Positions 53,277-60,306 of a stretch of DNA of 64,000 nt are shown piece by piece. The position numbers were made by a program, and so were the translations under genes. Position 1 is the first letter of the stretch; every line of letters begins with the position of its first letter. Source of the DNA: Acidobacteriaceae bacterium KBS 83 (lineage in GTDB: Bacteria; Acidobacteriota; Terriglobia; Terriglobales; Acidobacteriaceae); assembly GCA_000381585.1 (NCBI GenBank), contig KB906735.1, positions 480,836-544,835 of the forward strand, given 5' to 3'. A model generated the notes under the pieces. It made no database searches. It saw only the letters and a program-made list of their open reading frames with translations, and was not told the DNA's origin.

Positions 53277-53777
53277 ATGGGTCGTTACTCGCCTTTACCA
53301 AATAGGCTAAGAGAAATGCTCGAACGAGTAGAACCTAGCAAGGATGGTGACCTTGAATATTATCCCTGTCGCGTACTGCTAGTAGGCGGTAATGTCCTCG
53401 ATAACGTATATGCAGAACCAGACGAACCATATTTTAAGCGCTGGGGTGTTTATCCAGAAGAAGATCCGGGCAAGAGATCAGTGCTTATAGATGAGGTGCT
53501 CGAAATAGAAAGTAGTCCTGCCCGTCTTCCTGCAAAGATTGCAACGCGAATTTATGACGCAGGTGAATCAGGCATGGGATTTTTCATTTTCACCGTCGTG
53601 TTCGCCGATGGTCAGAAAGTGGCTTATCAGTCTGGAAATGCTGTGGATTTCATCCCATATCCAACAGGCAAAGGGCCACAAGATGTCATACACGTGATCC
53701 CGCACGAGGGCAGAAATGACCCATCGTTAAGGAATGCTCTCAACTGGTATTGGTGCTTATATTCAGGAGGGGAGTAG
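53277..53777 (+). CDS. Orphan cytoplasmic protein of atypical base composition
   Basis: 166 residues from ATG 53277 (GAGG five bases upstream; another in-frame ATG at 53262). No family recognised. It looks globular: PLPNRLREMLERVEPSKDGD, a Tyr/Cys-containing EYYPCRVLLVGGNVLDNVYA, a beta-rich middle (FIFTVVFADGQKVAYQSG) and NALNWYWCLYSGG at the end. Codons are much richer in A and T than its neighbours (for example ATA, AGA, TTA and AAT are frequent), which suggests recent acquisition. No mobile-element genes flank it. Confidence 0.7.
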   Translation: MGRYSPLPNRLREMLERVEPSKDGDLEYYPCRVLLVGGNVLDNVYAEPDEPYFKRWGVYPEEDPGKRSVLIDEVLEIESSPARLPAKIATRIYDAGESGMGFFIFTVVFADGQKVAYQSGNAVDFIPYPTGKGPQDVIHVIPHEGRNDPSLRNALNWYWCLYSGGE

Positions 53778-53902
53778 GACACCGAGCCCTTAAGTCTCGT
53801 TCAACAGTCTGGCCTCCATGGTTAGTCATGCTCATGTCGAACAACATGGATGCACGGCTGAGCGGTAGCACAATTTAGAAGTTGTAGGTCAGAAGGAGTG
53901 AC

Positions 53903-55537
53903 ATGCTTCGCTCATCGCTTGCATGCCCGGTGTCACGTCTCGCAACTTGCACAGCTGCACTTTGTATCGTGGCTAATTTTGGACTCGCCCCGACCGCCGC
54001 AGCACAGAACACCGCAACCTGTCACAGCGGGATGCAGATGAAGGCGCTTCCCGCGCCGGATTCCCTTCCCGTGCCTGTGAAGATGACCGGCATCGGCAAC
54101 AGTCGCCTCACCATCACGGCAACGCCTGAGGCGCAGGCCTGGTTCAACCAGGGACTCACCCTGCTGCACGACTTCTGGGATTACGAATCGGAGCGCGCGT
54201 TTGAACAGGGCGTTCGCGTCGATCCGAACTGTGCCATGTGCTACTGGGGCCTGTACCAGGCGCTGATGTTCCGTAACGGGATACCGAATGCGTACACTCA
54301 GCAGGCGCTTGCCAATGCCGTCCGGCTGAAGCCGCGCGCCAGCAAGCACGAGCAGCTTTACATCGACGCCACCTCTGCCTCGGATGAAGCAGTGAACGCA
54401 GCCGGTCCTGACGACGAACCGGACACGGCGAAAGAGACCGCTGTTTGGCGGCAGATCGTCAAGGATTATCCGGACGATCTGCAGGCGAAGCTCTTCCTCG
54501 CCGGCACGCTGCGTGACGGATACGACGACAAAGGCGAACCGAAGAAGAAGCAGAAGGAGCAGATCGCGCTGATTCAGGAGGTGTTGAAGCTTGCGCCGAA
54601 TGACTCCGCCGCGAATCACTACTGGATCCATGCCGTCGAGGCGAGCTCTCATCCGGAGCAGGCGCTCGAGAGCGCGGCACTGCTCGCGAGCCTCGCGCCG
54701 GCATCCGGCCACATGGTCCACATGCCGGGCCACATCTACTACCGCACCGGCGATTACGCCACAGCCGAGCATTGGTTCGCCGCATCCACCGCCGTAGAAG
54801 AGCGCTACCAACGCGAGCAACATGTTGTCGTCGACAACGACTGGAACTACGTCCACAACCTGATGTACTCGATTGCGAACCTGATGGAAGAGGGCAAAAT
54901 GCAGGAGGCAACGGCGCTCTCCGCGAGGCTCTCCGGCGCACGCGGAGAGTTCGGTCCCACTCTCTACACCCGCGTGCCGCGCGATGGCATGACGCGCCTC
55001 AATCCCCTGCTTCCGGTCGCGTTGCGGACGGGCGACTGGGACGCAGTGCTGCGCATGCTCAAAGACAGCCGACACGAGGCGAAGCTTGAAAATCTGAATT
55101 TTCTCGCCGGTCAGTTGAAGGAGTTCGCCACGGGTATGCAGGCGGCACAGGCTGGCGATATTGCGGCTGCTGAGACAACATCGCAGCGACTCGATGCTGA
55201 GCTCTGGCGGCTCTCGCAACGGGTGCACGATGAGCCCGCCGAGAAGAAACCTTCACTCACCGCGCCGGCGATGGCGGTCGTGATGCCGGATGCGCAGCCC
55301 GGCCCGTTGCTCAGCAATCTCTCCGTCATGTCGCTCGAACTGCGCGCGACGATCCTCGCTGGGCAAACACGCGTGCCGGAAGCCAAGGCGCTCTTCGATC
55401 AGGCGGCGCGTGAGGAGAAGAAGCTCGGCTATCGTGAGCCGCCTGCCTATGTTCGCCCGGTCGGTGAGACGGAAGGCGCGGTGTTGCTGCGCGCCGGCGA
55501 TGCGTCAAACGCGCACGCCGCTATGCGGCGGCCCTGA
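53903..55537 (+). CDS. Exported TPR protein, 3' end frameshifted
   Basis: 544 residues as read. A signal peptide (TCTAALCIVANFGLAPTAAA) precedes a helical-repeat protein: PEAQAWFNQGLTLLHDFWDY, CAMCYWGLYQALMF, MVHMPGHIYYRTGDYATAEH, MYSIANLMEEGKMQEATAL. Acidobacteria carry many such secreted TPR proteins with a PGHIY motif; their role is unknown. Near 55520 one base appears to be missing. After it another frame continues TPR-like sequence to 55740, so the native protein was probably about 611 residues. AAGGAG stands at good spacing before the ATG. Confidence 0.85.
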   Translation: MLRSSLACPVSRLATCTAALCIVANFGLAPTAAAQNTATCHSGMQMKALPAPDSLPVPVKMTGIGNSRLTITATPEAQAWFNQGLTLLHDFWDYESERAFEQGVRVDPNCAMCYWGLYQALMFRNGIPNAYTQQALANAVRLKPRASKHEQLYIDATSASDEAVNAAGPDDEPDTAKETAVWRQIVKDYPDDLQAKLFLAGTLRDGYDDKGEPKKKQKEQIALIQEVLKLAPNDSAANHYWIHAVEASSHPEQALESAALLASLAPASGHMVHMPGHIYYRTGDYATAEHWFAASTAVEERYQREQHVVVDNDWNYVHNLMYSIANLMEEGKMQEATALSARLSGARGEFGPTLYTRVPRDGMTRLNPLLPVALRTGDWDAVLRMLKDSRHEAKLENLNFLAGQLKEFATGMQAAQAGDIAAAETTSQRLDAELWRLSQRVHDEPAEKKPSLTAPAMAVVMPDAQPGPLLSNLSVMSLELRATILAGQTRVPEAKALFDQAAREEKKLGYREPPAYVRPVGETEGAVLLRAGDASNAHAAMRRP

Positions 55538-55740
55538 AGGACCGTCCGAACTCCGGCTTTAGTCTCTACGGAATGGCGCAAGCCAGTGAAGCAGCAGGAG
55601 ACAAAACAGAGGCGCGAGAGGAGTATCAGAAGTTCCTCACCGCCTGGAAGAACAGCGATGTGAACCGACCCGAGCTGACGCACGCGCGGGCTTACCTCGC
55701 TTCGGACAAGACGGTAGTCGCGGCAGCGCCGCACTCCTGA
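55538..55740 (+). other. Out-of-frame C-terminal tail of the TPR gene
   Basis: In the alternative frame the sequence reads YAAALKDRPNSGFSLYGMAQ, then ASEAAGDKTEAREEYQKFLT, a normal final TPR unit, ending in TGA at 55738-55740. It has no start of its own and joins the preceding gene if one base is restored near 55520. Confidence 0.7.
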
Positions 55741-55750
55741 GGCGGTTCAT

Positions 55751-55981
55751 TCACGAAACGTCGAGTGCGGCGAGCTGTGCTTCCACTTGCTCGAGCGCTG
55801 CTTCCAGTGCTGCGCGGCGGTGCGGGTTGGCGGTGCGCGCAGAGAGGATCTGCTCGCGCTGCAGTTCTAACGATTGGCGCGCCCGCTCCTTCGGCCCATC
55901 GATCTTTTTCTTCGTTTCCACAGGAGCGGCGCGTTCGGCCTGCTGTTCTTCAACGGACTTGGATTCCCAACCCTTCGACAT
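55751..55981 (-). CDS. Short coiled-coil protein, hypothetical
   Basis: 76 residues on the minus strand, highly charged and helical: QQAERAAPVETKKKIDGPKE, ARQSLELQREQILSARTANP, HRRAALEAALEQVEAQLAAL. No cysteine, no membrane segment and no recognised domain. It fits neatly between the TPR gene and the divergent oxidoreductase gene with no competing frame, which supports it being real. Confidence 0.6.
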   Translation of the reverse strand: MSKGWESKSVEEQQAERAAPVETKKKIDGPKERARQSLELQREQILSARTANPHRRAALEAALEQVEAQLAALDVS

Positions 55982-56051
55982 ATCTCAATGCTAGAAGCTG
56001 AATGCATTCTGTGCACGCAACCCTTTGCCCGCTGCCTGCTCTAATAAAGCC

Positions 56052-57068
56052 ATGAAGGCATGGCGCATCCCCGCATTCGGCATCGACAAGCTCTCGTTCG
56101 ACGAGATTCCCGCACCGCAGCCCGGCCCCGGGCAGGTCGTCCTCGACGTGCACGCCGTCTCGCTCAACTATCGCGATCTGATGACGGTCAAAGGCTTCTA
56201 CAATCCGAAGCTCCAGCCTCATCGGATTCCCTGTTCGGACGGCGCCGGAATCATCTCCGCTATTGGCGAGGGAGTAACACAAGTCGCGGTCGGCGATCGG
56301 GTCGCGGGGACCTTTTTCCAGCACTGGATCGACGGCGATCCCGCCGTGGAAAAGTTCAAGGGCGCCCTCGGCGGCGACATCGACGGCACGCTCACGCAGC
56401 AGGTCCTGCTTCGGGAAGAAGGGGTGGCTCAGATCCCGGAGCACCTCAGCTTCGAGGAGGCCGCTTCCTTGCCCTGTGCCGGAGTGACGGCCTGGAATGC
56501 CGTCGTGACGGCGGGCCGAGTCAAATCCGGCGATGCGGTCCTTATTCAGGGCACTGGCGGGGTCTCCTGCTTCGCCTTGCAGTTCGCGCGGGGACTGGGT
56601 GCACGGGTGATCGGCACCTCGTCGAGCGCCGACAAGCTGCGCCGGGCGGCAGAACTCGGCCTGGATGCCGGCGTTAATTACCGGGAAAACCCGGAATGGG
56701 CCCGCTGGGCTGTCAGCCAGACCGGCGGACAGGGCGTGGATCTTACGGTGGAGGTCGGAGGGGCCGGGACCTTCCAGCAATCGATGGCCGCAACACGCAC
56801 CGGCGGCGTCGTCGCCCAGATCGGCGTGCTCGCTGGCCGGGAACAGACTCTGATGATTACGCCTATCCTGCACAAAATGTTGCAGATACGTGGCATATAC
56901 GTGGGGTCGCGCCAGCATTTCGTCGAGATGAACCGAGCCATCGCGCAGACTGGTCTCCGTCCGGTGATCGACCGTGTCTTTTCCTTTGGAGAAGCCCGCG
57001 AAGCCTTCCAGACCATGGAACATGCCTCCCACTTCGGGAAAATCGTGATCTCGGTAAAGACTTTGTGA
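56052..57068 (+). CDS. MDR-family NAD(P) oxidoreductase (alcohol dehydrogenase-like)
   Basis: 338 residues of the medium-chain dehydrogenase superfamily. The GroES-like part has GPGQVVLDVHAVSLNYRDLM and IPCSDGAGIISAIGEG. The nucleotide part has LIQGTGGVSCFALQFARGLG and VIGTSSSADKLRRA. The structural and catalytic zinc cysteines of classical alcohol dehydrogenases are missing (NYRD in place of CxTD), so it is probably a zinc-independent quinone oxidoreductase-like reductase. Substrate unknown. ATG 56052 fits the family's MKAW start. Confidence 0.88.
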   Translation: MKAWRIPAFGIDKLSFDEIPAPQPGPGQVVLDVHAVSLNYRDLMTVKGFYNPKLQPHRIPCSDGAGIISAIGEGVTQVAVGDRVAGTFFQHWIDGDPAVEKFKGALGGDIDGTLTQQVLLREEGVAQIPEHLSFEEAASLPCAGVTAWNAVVTAGRVKSGDAVLIQGTGGVSCFALQFARGLGARVIGTSSSADKLRRAAELGLDAGVNYRENPEWARWAVSQTGGQGVDLTVEVGGAGTFQQSMAATRTGGVVAQIGVLAGREQTLMITPILHKMLQIRGIYVGSRQHFVEMNRAIAQTGLRPVIDRVFSFGEAREAFQTMEHASHFGKIVISVKTL

Positions 57069-57424
57069 TCCCCTGCCGATGAACTCTGAACGGCCCTGGA
57101 CCTGACTGCGTACGTTTGGTATGTCAAAGAGAATTCCGCCGAGGCCATGCTTTGGTAACCATTTTCGAGACTCCAGAAGGCCAGTCACTGGTGTCACCCG
57201 TAAGGCAAGAAATCGACAAATCCTCTTCGCCTTCCGCCGCGTCCTTGCTAACGTAGCTCAGCAGAATTTTGGGAGTCCGGTACGGGAATCAAAGTGCGGA
57301 AGAGGAAAATTTCTCCCCTTCCTAAAGCGACTGTTTCAGGCTTTCAGCATCTCAAGTTTGCACCCTGGGCCCGGAGGATTGGACCTGGATACCAGAGCCG
57401 CTCTCAACCATGAGGAGCTTCACA
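57069..57424. other. Gap without a convincing gene
   Basis: About 356 bases between the oxidoreductase gene and the next small gene. An open frame crosses it (57121-57462), but its translation is rich in Arg, Pro and Phe without family features. No strong hairpin, repeat or promoter was recognised apart from the GAGGAG ribosome site at its end (57412-57417). Confidence 0.4.
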
Positions 57425-57712
57425 ATGCGCTGGATTATGGAATTTTTTCAATCTGTCTTTGAGGCTATTTTCGGTTACTGCCGCCACAGCAACCTCTCGC
57501 GTCCGTTCACCATCGAGGGACAGACGTACAAGGTCTGCATGGACTGCAGCCAACAGGTCTTCTACTCCCGCGACACGATGCTGCCGCTGAGCCGGCGCGA
57601 GCTGCGCCACCTGCGCGCTGAGCAGGCCGCTGCCGCTGTCTCCATCATGCCTGCAACCGCAGAGGCGCGCGAGGCCGTGATCGGCCGCGCCCACAAGACG
57701 GCAGCAGCTTAG
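57425..57712 (+). CDS. Small protein with a possible CxH/CxxC zinc site, hypothetical
   Basis: 95 residues from ATG 57425, placed by GAGGAG seven bases upstream. An amphipathic start (MRWIMEFFQSVFEAIFGY) precedes C19-x-H21, and C38-x2-C41 follows in YKVCMDCSQQ, spaced like a small zinc ribbon. The C-terminal half is helical and charged (SRRELRHLRAEQAAAAV). Not recognised as a named family. A terminator follows, so it is probably a single-gene unit. Confidence 0.65.
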   Translation: MRWIMEFFQSVFEAIFGYCRHSNLSRPFTIEGQTYKVCMDCSQQVFYSRDTMLPLSRRELRHLRAEQAAAAVSIMPATAEAREAVIGRAHKTAAA

Positions 57713-57730
57713 ATTATTTGGGGCTTCCCG

Positions 57731-57768
57731 GCACCGGTTCCTTCCAAGAGCCGGTGCTGTTCTCTTTT
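57731..57768 (+). terminator. Intrinsic terminator after the small zinc-site gene
   Basis: GCACCGG (57731-57737) pairs with CCGGTGC (57751-57757) across 13 bases and is followed by the T-rich TGTTCTCTTTT. It ends the + strand unit before the convergent TetR operon. Confidence 0.65.
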
Positions 57769-57788
57769 CAGCCCTGATTGCTGAAAAG
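57764..57788. terminator. Second inverted repeat between convergent operons
   Basis: CTTTTCAGC (57764-57772) and GCTGAAAAG (57780-57788) are exact reverse complements with a seven-base loop. The A/T ends on both sides could serve as a bidirectional terminator for the minus-strand TetR operon, which stops at 57799. Confidence 0.5.
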
Positions 57789-57798
57789 GCACCGCAAC

Positions 57799-58437
57799 TC
57801 AATCCTGCTTCTGTGCCTTGCTGGTGGTCGCTGCTCCTCGCGTGGGCAGCCGTTTGCCCGTTCCGAACGCGGCCAGGAAGGCATCCGCGACCTGGATTTC
57901 GAGATTCTTGGGGCCCTTCCGCCCAGCTTTGTGGCCGAAGATATGCCGATACATCATCGGTCCCAGCAGGAGAGCGATACCGACCTCGGGATCGATGCCA
58001 CGGCGCAACATGCCACGCTTCTGGCCGCGCCTGATGATGTTCGTCAACGCCCGGCGGGCCGGCTCAATCACCCGCGCGCGCCACGCACCGCCCAGCACCT
58101 GATTGCGCGAAGCGTAGGCGATCATGTGGGGCACCATCTTTTCCCGAAGTGCTTTGCGGTCGGCGGCCGGCTGATACTGAAGCTGCGAGATGAGATCGGC
58201 GCGAAGATCGCCGGAATCGAAGACCGGCGGCTCCTCGTCGAGGCCGTGCAGGTATCCCATGACCTCCAGCACAAGGCTGTCTTTGTCCGGCCAATGCTTG
58301 TAGATGGTGGCCTTGCTCACGCCCGAGGTCTCGGCGATGGCATCCATGCTGGTGGCATCAATGCCGCGCTCGGAGAACAGCTCCACTGCAGCGTTCAGAA
58401 CTTTCGCATGAGCCTGTACGCTCCTCGGTCTCGCCAT
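57799..58437 (-). CDS. TetR-family transcriptional regulator
   Basis: 212 residues. The N-terminal helix-turn-helix reads AAVELFSERGIDATSMDAIA then SGVSKATIYKHWPDKDSLVL, a standard TetR DNA-binding domain. The C-terminal ligand domain is less conserved (TetR_C-like). It is the last gene of the ABC exporter operon, two bases after the permease stop. It probably represses the operon by binding the palindrome at 60037-60051 and releases it when the exported compound binds. Confidence 0.92.
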   Translation of the reverse strand: MARPRSVQAHAKVLNAAVELFSERGIDATSMDAIAETSGVSKATIYKHWPDKDSLVLEVMGYLHGLDEEPPVFDSGDLRADLISQLQYQPAADRKALREKMVPHMIAYASRNQVLGGAWRARVIEPARRALTNIIRRGQKRGMLRRGIDPEVGIALLLGPMMYRHIFGHKAGRKGPKNLEIQVADAFLAAFGTGKRLPTRGAATTSKAQKQD

Positions 58438-58439
58438 CC

Positions 58440-59186
58440 CTAAGCTTCAATTCTGGAAAAGAGATAGGCGCCCGCACTCAGGAAGACAGCCCCAATGGCG
58501 GCTAACAGCGCGACGTCGAAAGCCACGCTGAACTGCCAGGTTTGAATCAGCGCGCCCCGCAAGCCGTCCACGCCATAGGACAGCGGGTCCAGCCGGGTGA
58601 TGACGCTCATCACCACGCCGAGATTCGCCAGCGGAAAGAGCGCGCCGGAGAGAAAGAAGATCGGCATCACCAGGAAGTTCATGACCAGCTGAAAGCCTTG
58701 CATATCCTGAATGATGGAGCCGATCGCGGTGCCAAGCGCCGCGAAGACCACCGCGATCAAGACCACAAAAAGGAAGGCGAGGGGAATGGCGACCCAGCTA
58801 TGTGGGCGAAAGCCGGCGATCAAACAGATGATCAGAATCAAGGTCCCCTGGATTACAGCGACCGTAGCGCCGCCGAGCGTGCGACCCACCATGATCTGCA
58901 TTCGCGAGACCGGCGCGACCAGCGTCTCCTTGAGAAAGCCGAACTGGCGGTCCCAGAGCATCGCGATCCCAGAGAAGACGGAGCTGAAGAGCACTGTCAT
59001 TCCGACGACGCCGGGTGCCATGAATTGGAGATAGCTGCCGTGGCCGGCCTGCCGGAAGACCGGGCCGAGTCCGAAGCCGAGCGCCAGCAGGTACAGGCAC
59101 GGCTGGCCCAGCGAAACCACAATCTGTACGCGCGAGCGCACGTAACGCTTTAGTTCCCGCAGCCATAGGATGTAAATCGCACCCAT
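58440..59186 (-). CDS. ABC-2 type exporter permease (DrrB-like)
   Basis: 248 residues with six hydrophobic helices. ABC-2 membrane features: YILWLRELKRYVRSRVQIVV at the start, VTVLFSSVFSGIAMLWDRQF in the centre, then FLKETLVAPVSRMQIMVGRT, and NFLVMPIFFLSGALFPLANL. It forms the membrane part of an exporter with the ATPase encoded 27 bases upstream. Drug, lipid or polysaccharide export are all possible. Confidence 0.92.
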   Translation of the reverse strand: MGAIYILWLRELKRYVRSRVQIVVSLGQPCLYLLALGFGLGPVFRQAGHGSYLQFMAPGVVGMTVLFSSVFSGIAMLWDRQFGFLKETLVAPVSRMQIMVGRTLGGATVAVIQGTLILIICLIAGFRPHSWVAIPLAFLFVVLIAVVFAALGTAIGSIIQDMQGFQLVMNFLVMPIFFLSGALFPLANLGVVMSVITRLDPLSYGVDGLRGALIQTWQFSVAFDVALLAAIGAVFLSAGAYLFSRIEA

Positions 59187-59213
59187 ACGAATCCTCCGAC
59201 TCCTTGTTGCGCC

Positions 59214-59999
59214 TCAGCGGCGCCACATCTTGGCGACCTGCCGCATCGCAGCCTTGGCATCGGCGCCCTCGTCGCGCAGCGAAGAGCCTGTAAGCGCCAG
59301 GAACGCGTCTTCGAGCGAGTCCGTTCCGGTCTGCTCTTTCAGCTCTGTCGACGTGCCCTGGGCAACGATGCTTCCGTGATCCATGATGGCGATGCGATGA
59401 GCGACGCGGTCCGCTTCATCCATGTAATGCGTGGTCAGAAACACCGTCGTTCGCTCGGCTTCGTTGAGCCGCTTGACGTGGGTCCAGAGCTGGTTGCGGC
59501 TCTGGGGATCGAGCCCCAGAGTCGGCTCGTCGAGAAACAGGATCTTCGGCGTATGCAGGAAGCCGCGCGCGATCTCCAGCCGCCGCTTCATGCCGCCGGA
59601 AAAGGTCTTTACATAATCGTCTTTGCGGTCCCAGAGCTCAAAAGTGCGGAGCAGCTCTTCCGTCCGCGAAGCACGAAGCTTGCGCGGGACGTGGTAGAGC
59701 ACGCCATGCAGATCCATGTTTTCCCATGCGGTCTGCTCGCTGTCCAGACTTGGATCCTGAAACACGATGCCGAAGCGCTGACGCGCCTGCTTCTGCTTTA
59801 CCGTCGGATCCAGGCCATCGAGTTCGATGCGGCCGCTGGTGGGGCGCAGCAGCGTGGTCAACATCTTGATGGTTGTGGTTTTGCCGGCGCCGTTCGGGCC
59901 GAGGAAAGCAAAAATCTCTCCCTGCGCGACCTCGAAAGTGATGTCCTTGACGGCGGTAAAATCGCCAAAGCTCTTCACCAGGTTGTGGACAGAGATCAT
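59214..59999 (-). CDS. ABC exporter ATP-binding protein (DrrA-like)
   Basis: 261 residues. Walker A GPNGAGKTTTIKML near 34-47, Q-loop VFQDPSLD, signature FSGGMKRRLEIARG, Walker B ILFLDEPTLGLDP and the switch histidine in FLTTHYMDEADR. The C-terminal extension (TELKEQTGTDSLEDAFLALT) is typical of DrrA/NodI-type subunits. First gene of a three-gene minus-strand operon with its permease and a TetR regulator. Confidence 0.94.
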   Translation of the reverse strand: MISVHNLVKSFGDFTAVKDITFEVAQGEIFAFLGPNGAGKTTTIKMLTTLLRPTSGRIELDGLDPTVKQKQARQRFGIVFQDPSLDSEQTAWENMDLHGVLYHVPRKLRASRTEELLRTFELWDRKDDYVKTFSGGMKRRLEIARGFLHTPKILFLDEPTLGLDPQSRNQLWTHVKRLNEAERTTVFLTTHYMDEADRVAHRIAIMDHGSIVAQGTSTELKEQTGTDSLEDAFLALTGSSLRDEGADAKAAMRQVAKMWRR

Positions 60000-60036
60000 C
60001 GAGAAGCATCCCTTTCATCGTCGAGATCATATCAAT

Positions 60037-60051
60037 ACTGAACGGTTTAGT
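60037..60051 (-). promoter_or_regulatory. Likely TetR operator of the ABC exporter operon
   Basis: ACTGAAC-G-GTTTAGT is an imperfect palindrome (six of seven positions match). On the minus strand a TTGACT -35 box lies at 60064-60059, so the palindrome falls in the spacer/-10 area, 38 bases before the ATPase start codon. Size and place match TetR operators. Confidence 0.55.
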
Positions 60052-60306
60052 TTAGGTGAGTCAAGACTGCGAGGAAAGCACCTCGCCAATTCCGTTTCGC
60101 GTCCCGGGATGAGGGCCGACTTGGAGACTCGCTGATTCGCCGTCCAGAGCCTCTGCAACTGGCCCGCAACTTCTTCGTCGATTCGGGGTTTCGCCCGGTA
60201 CGCCGTTCTCTGCCGTACGACTTTCGTGACACGCTCCACGCGCGTGCATGCAAACTGGCAGACACGCCGGGCACGTACAATTACAGCGACCCCCTGGATG
60301 GTAGTG

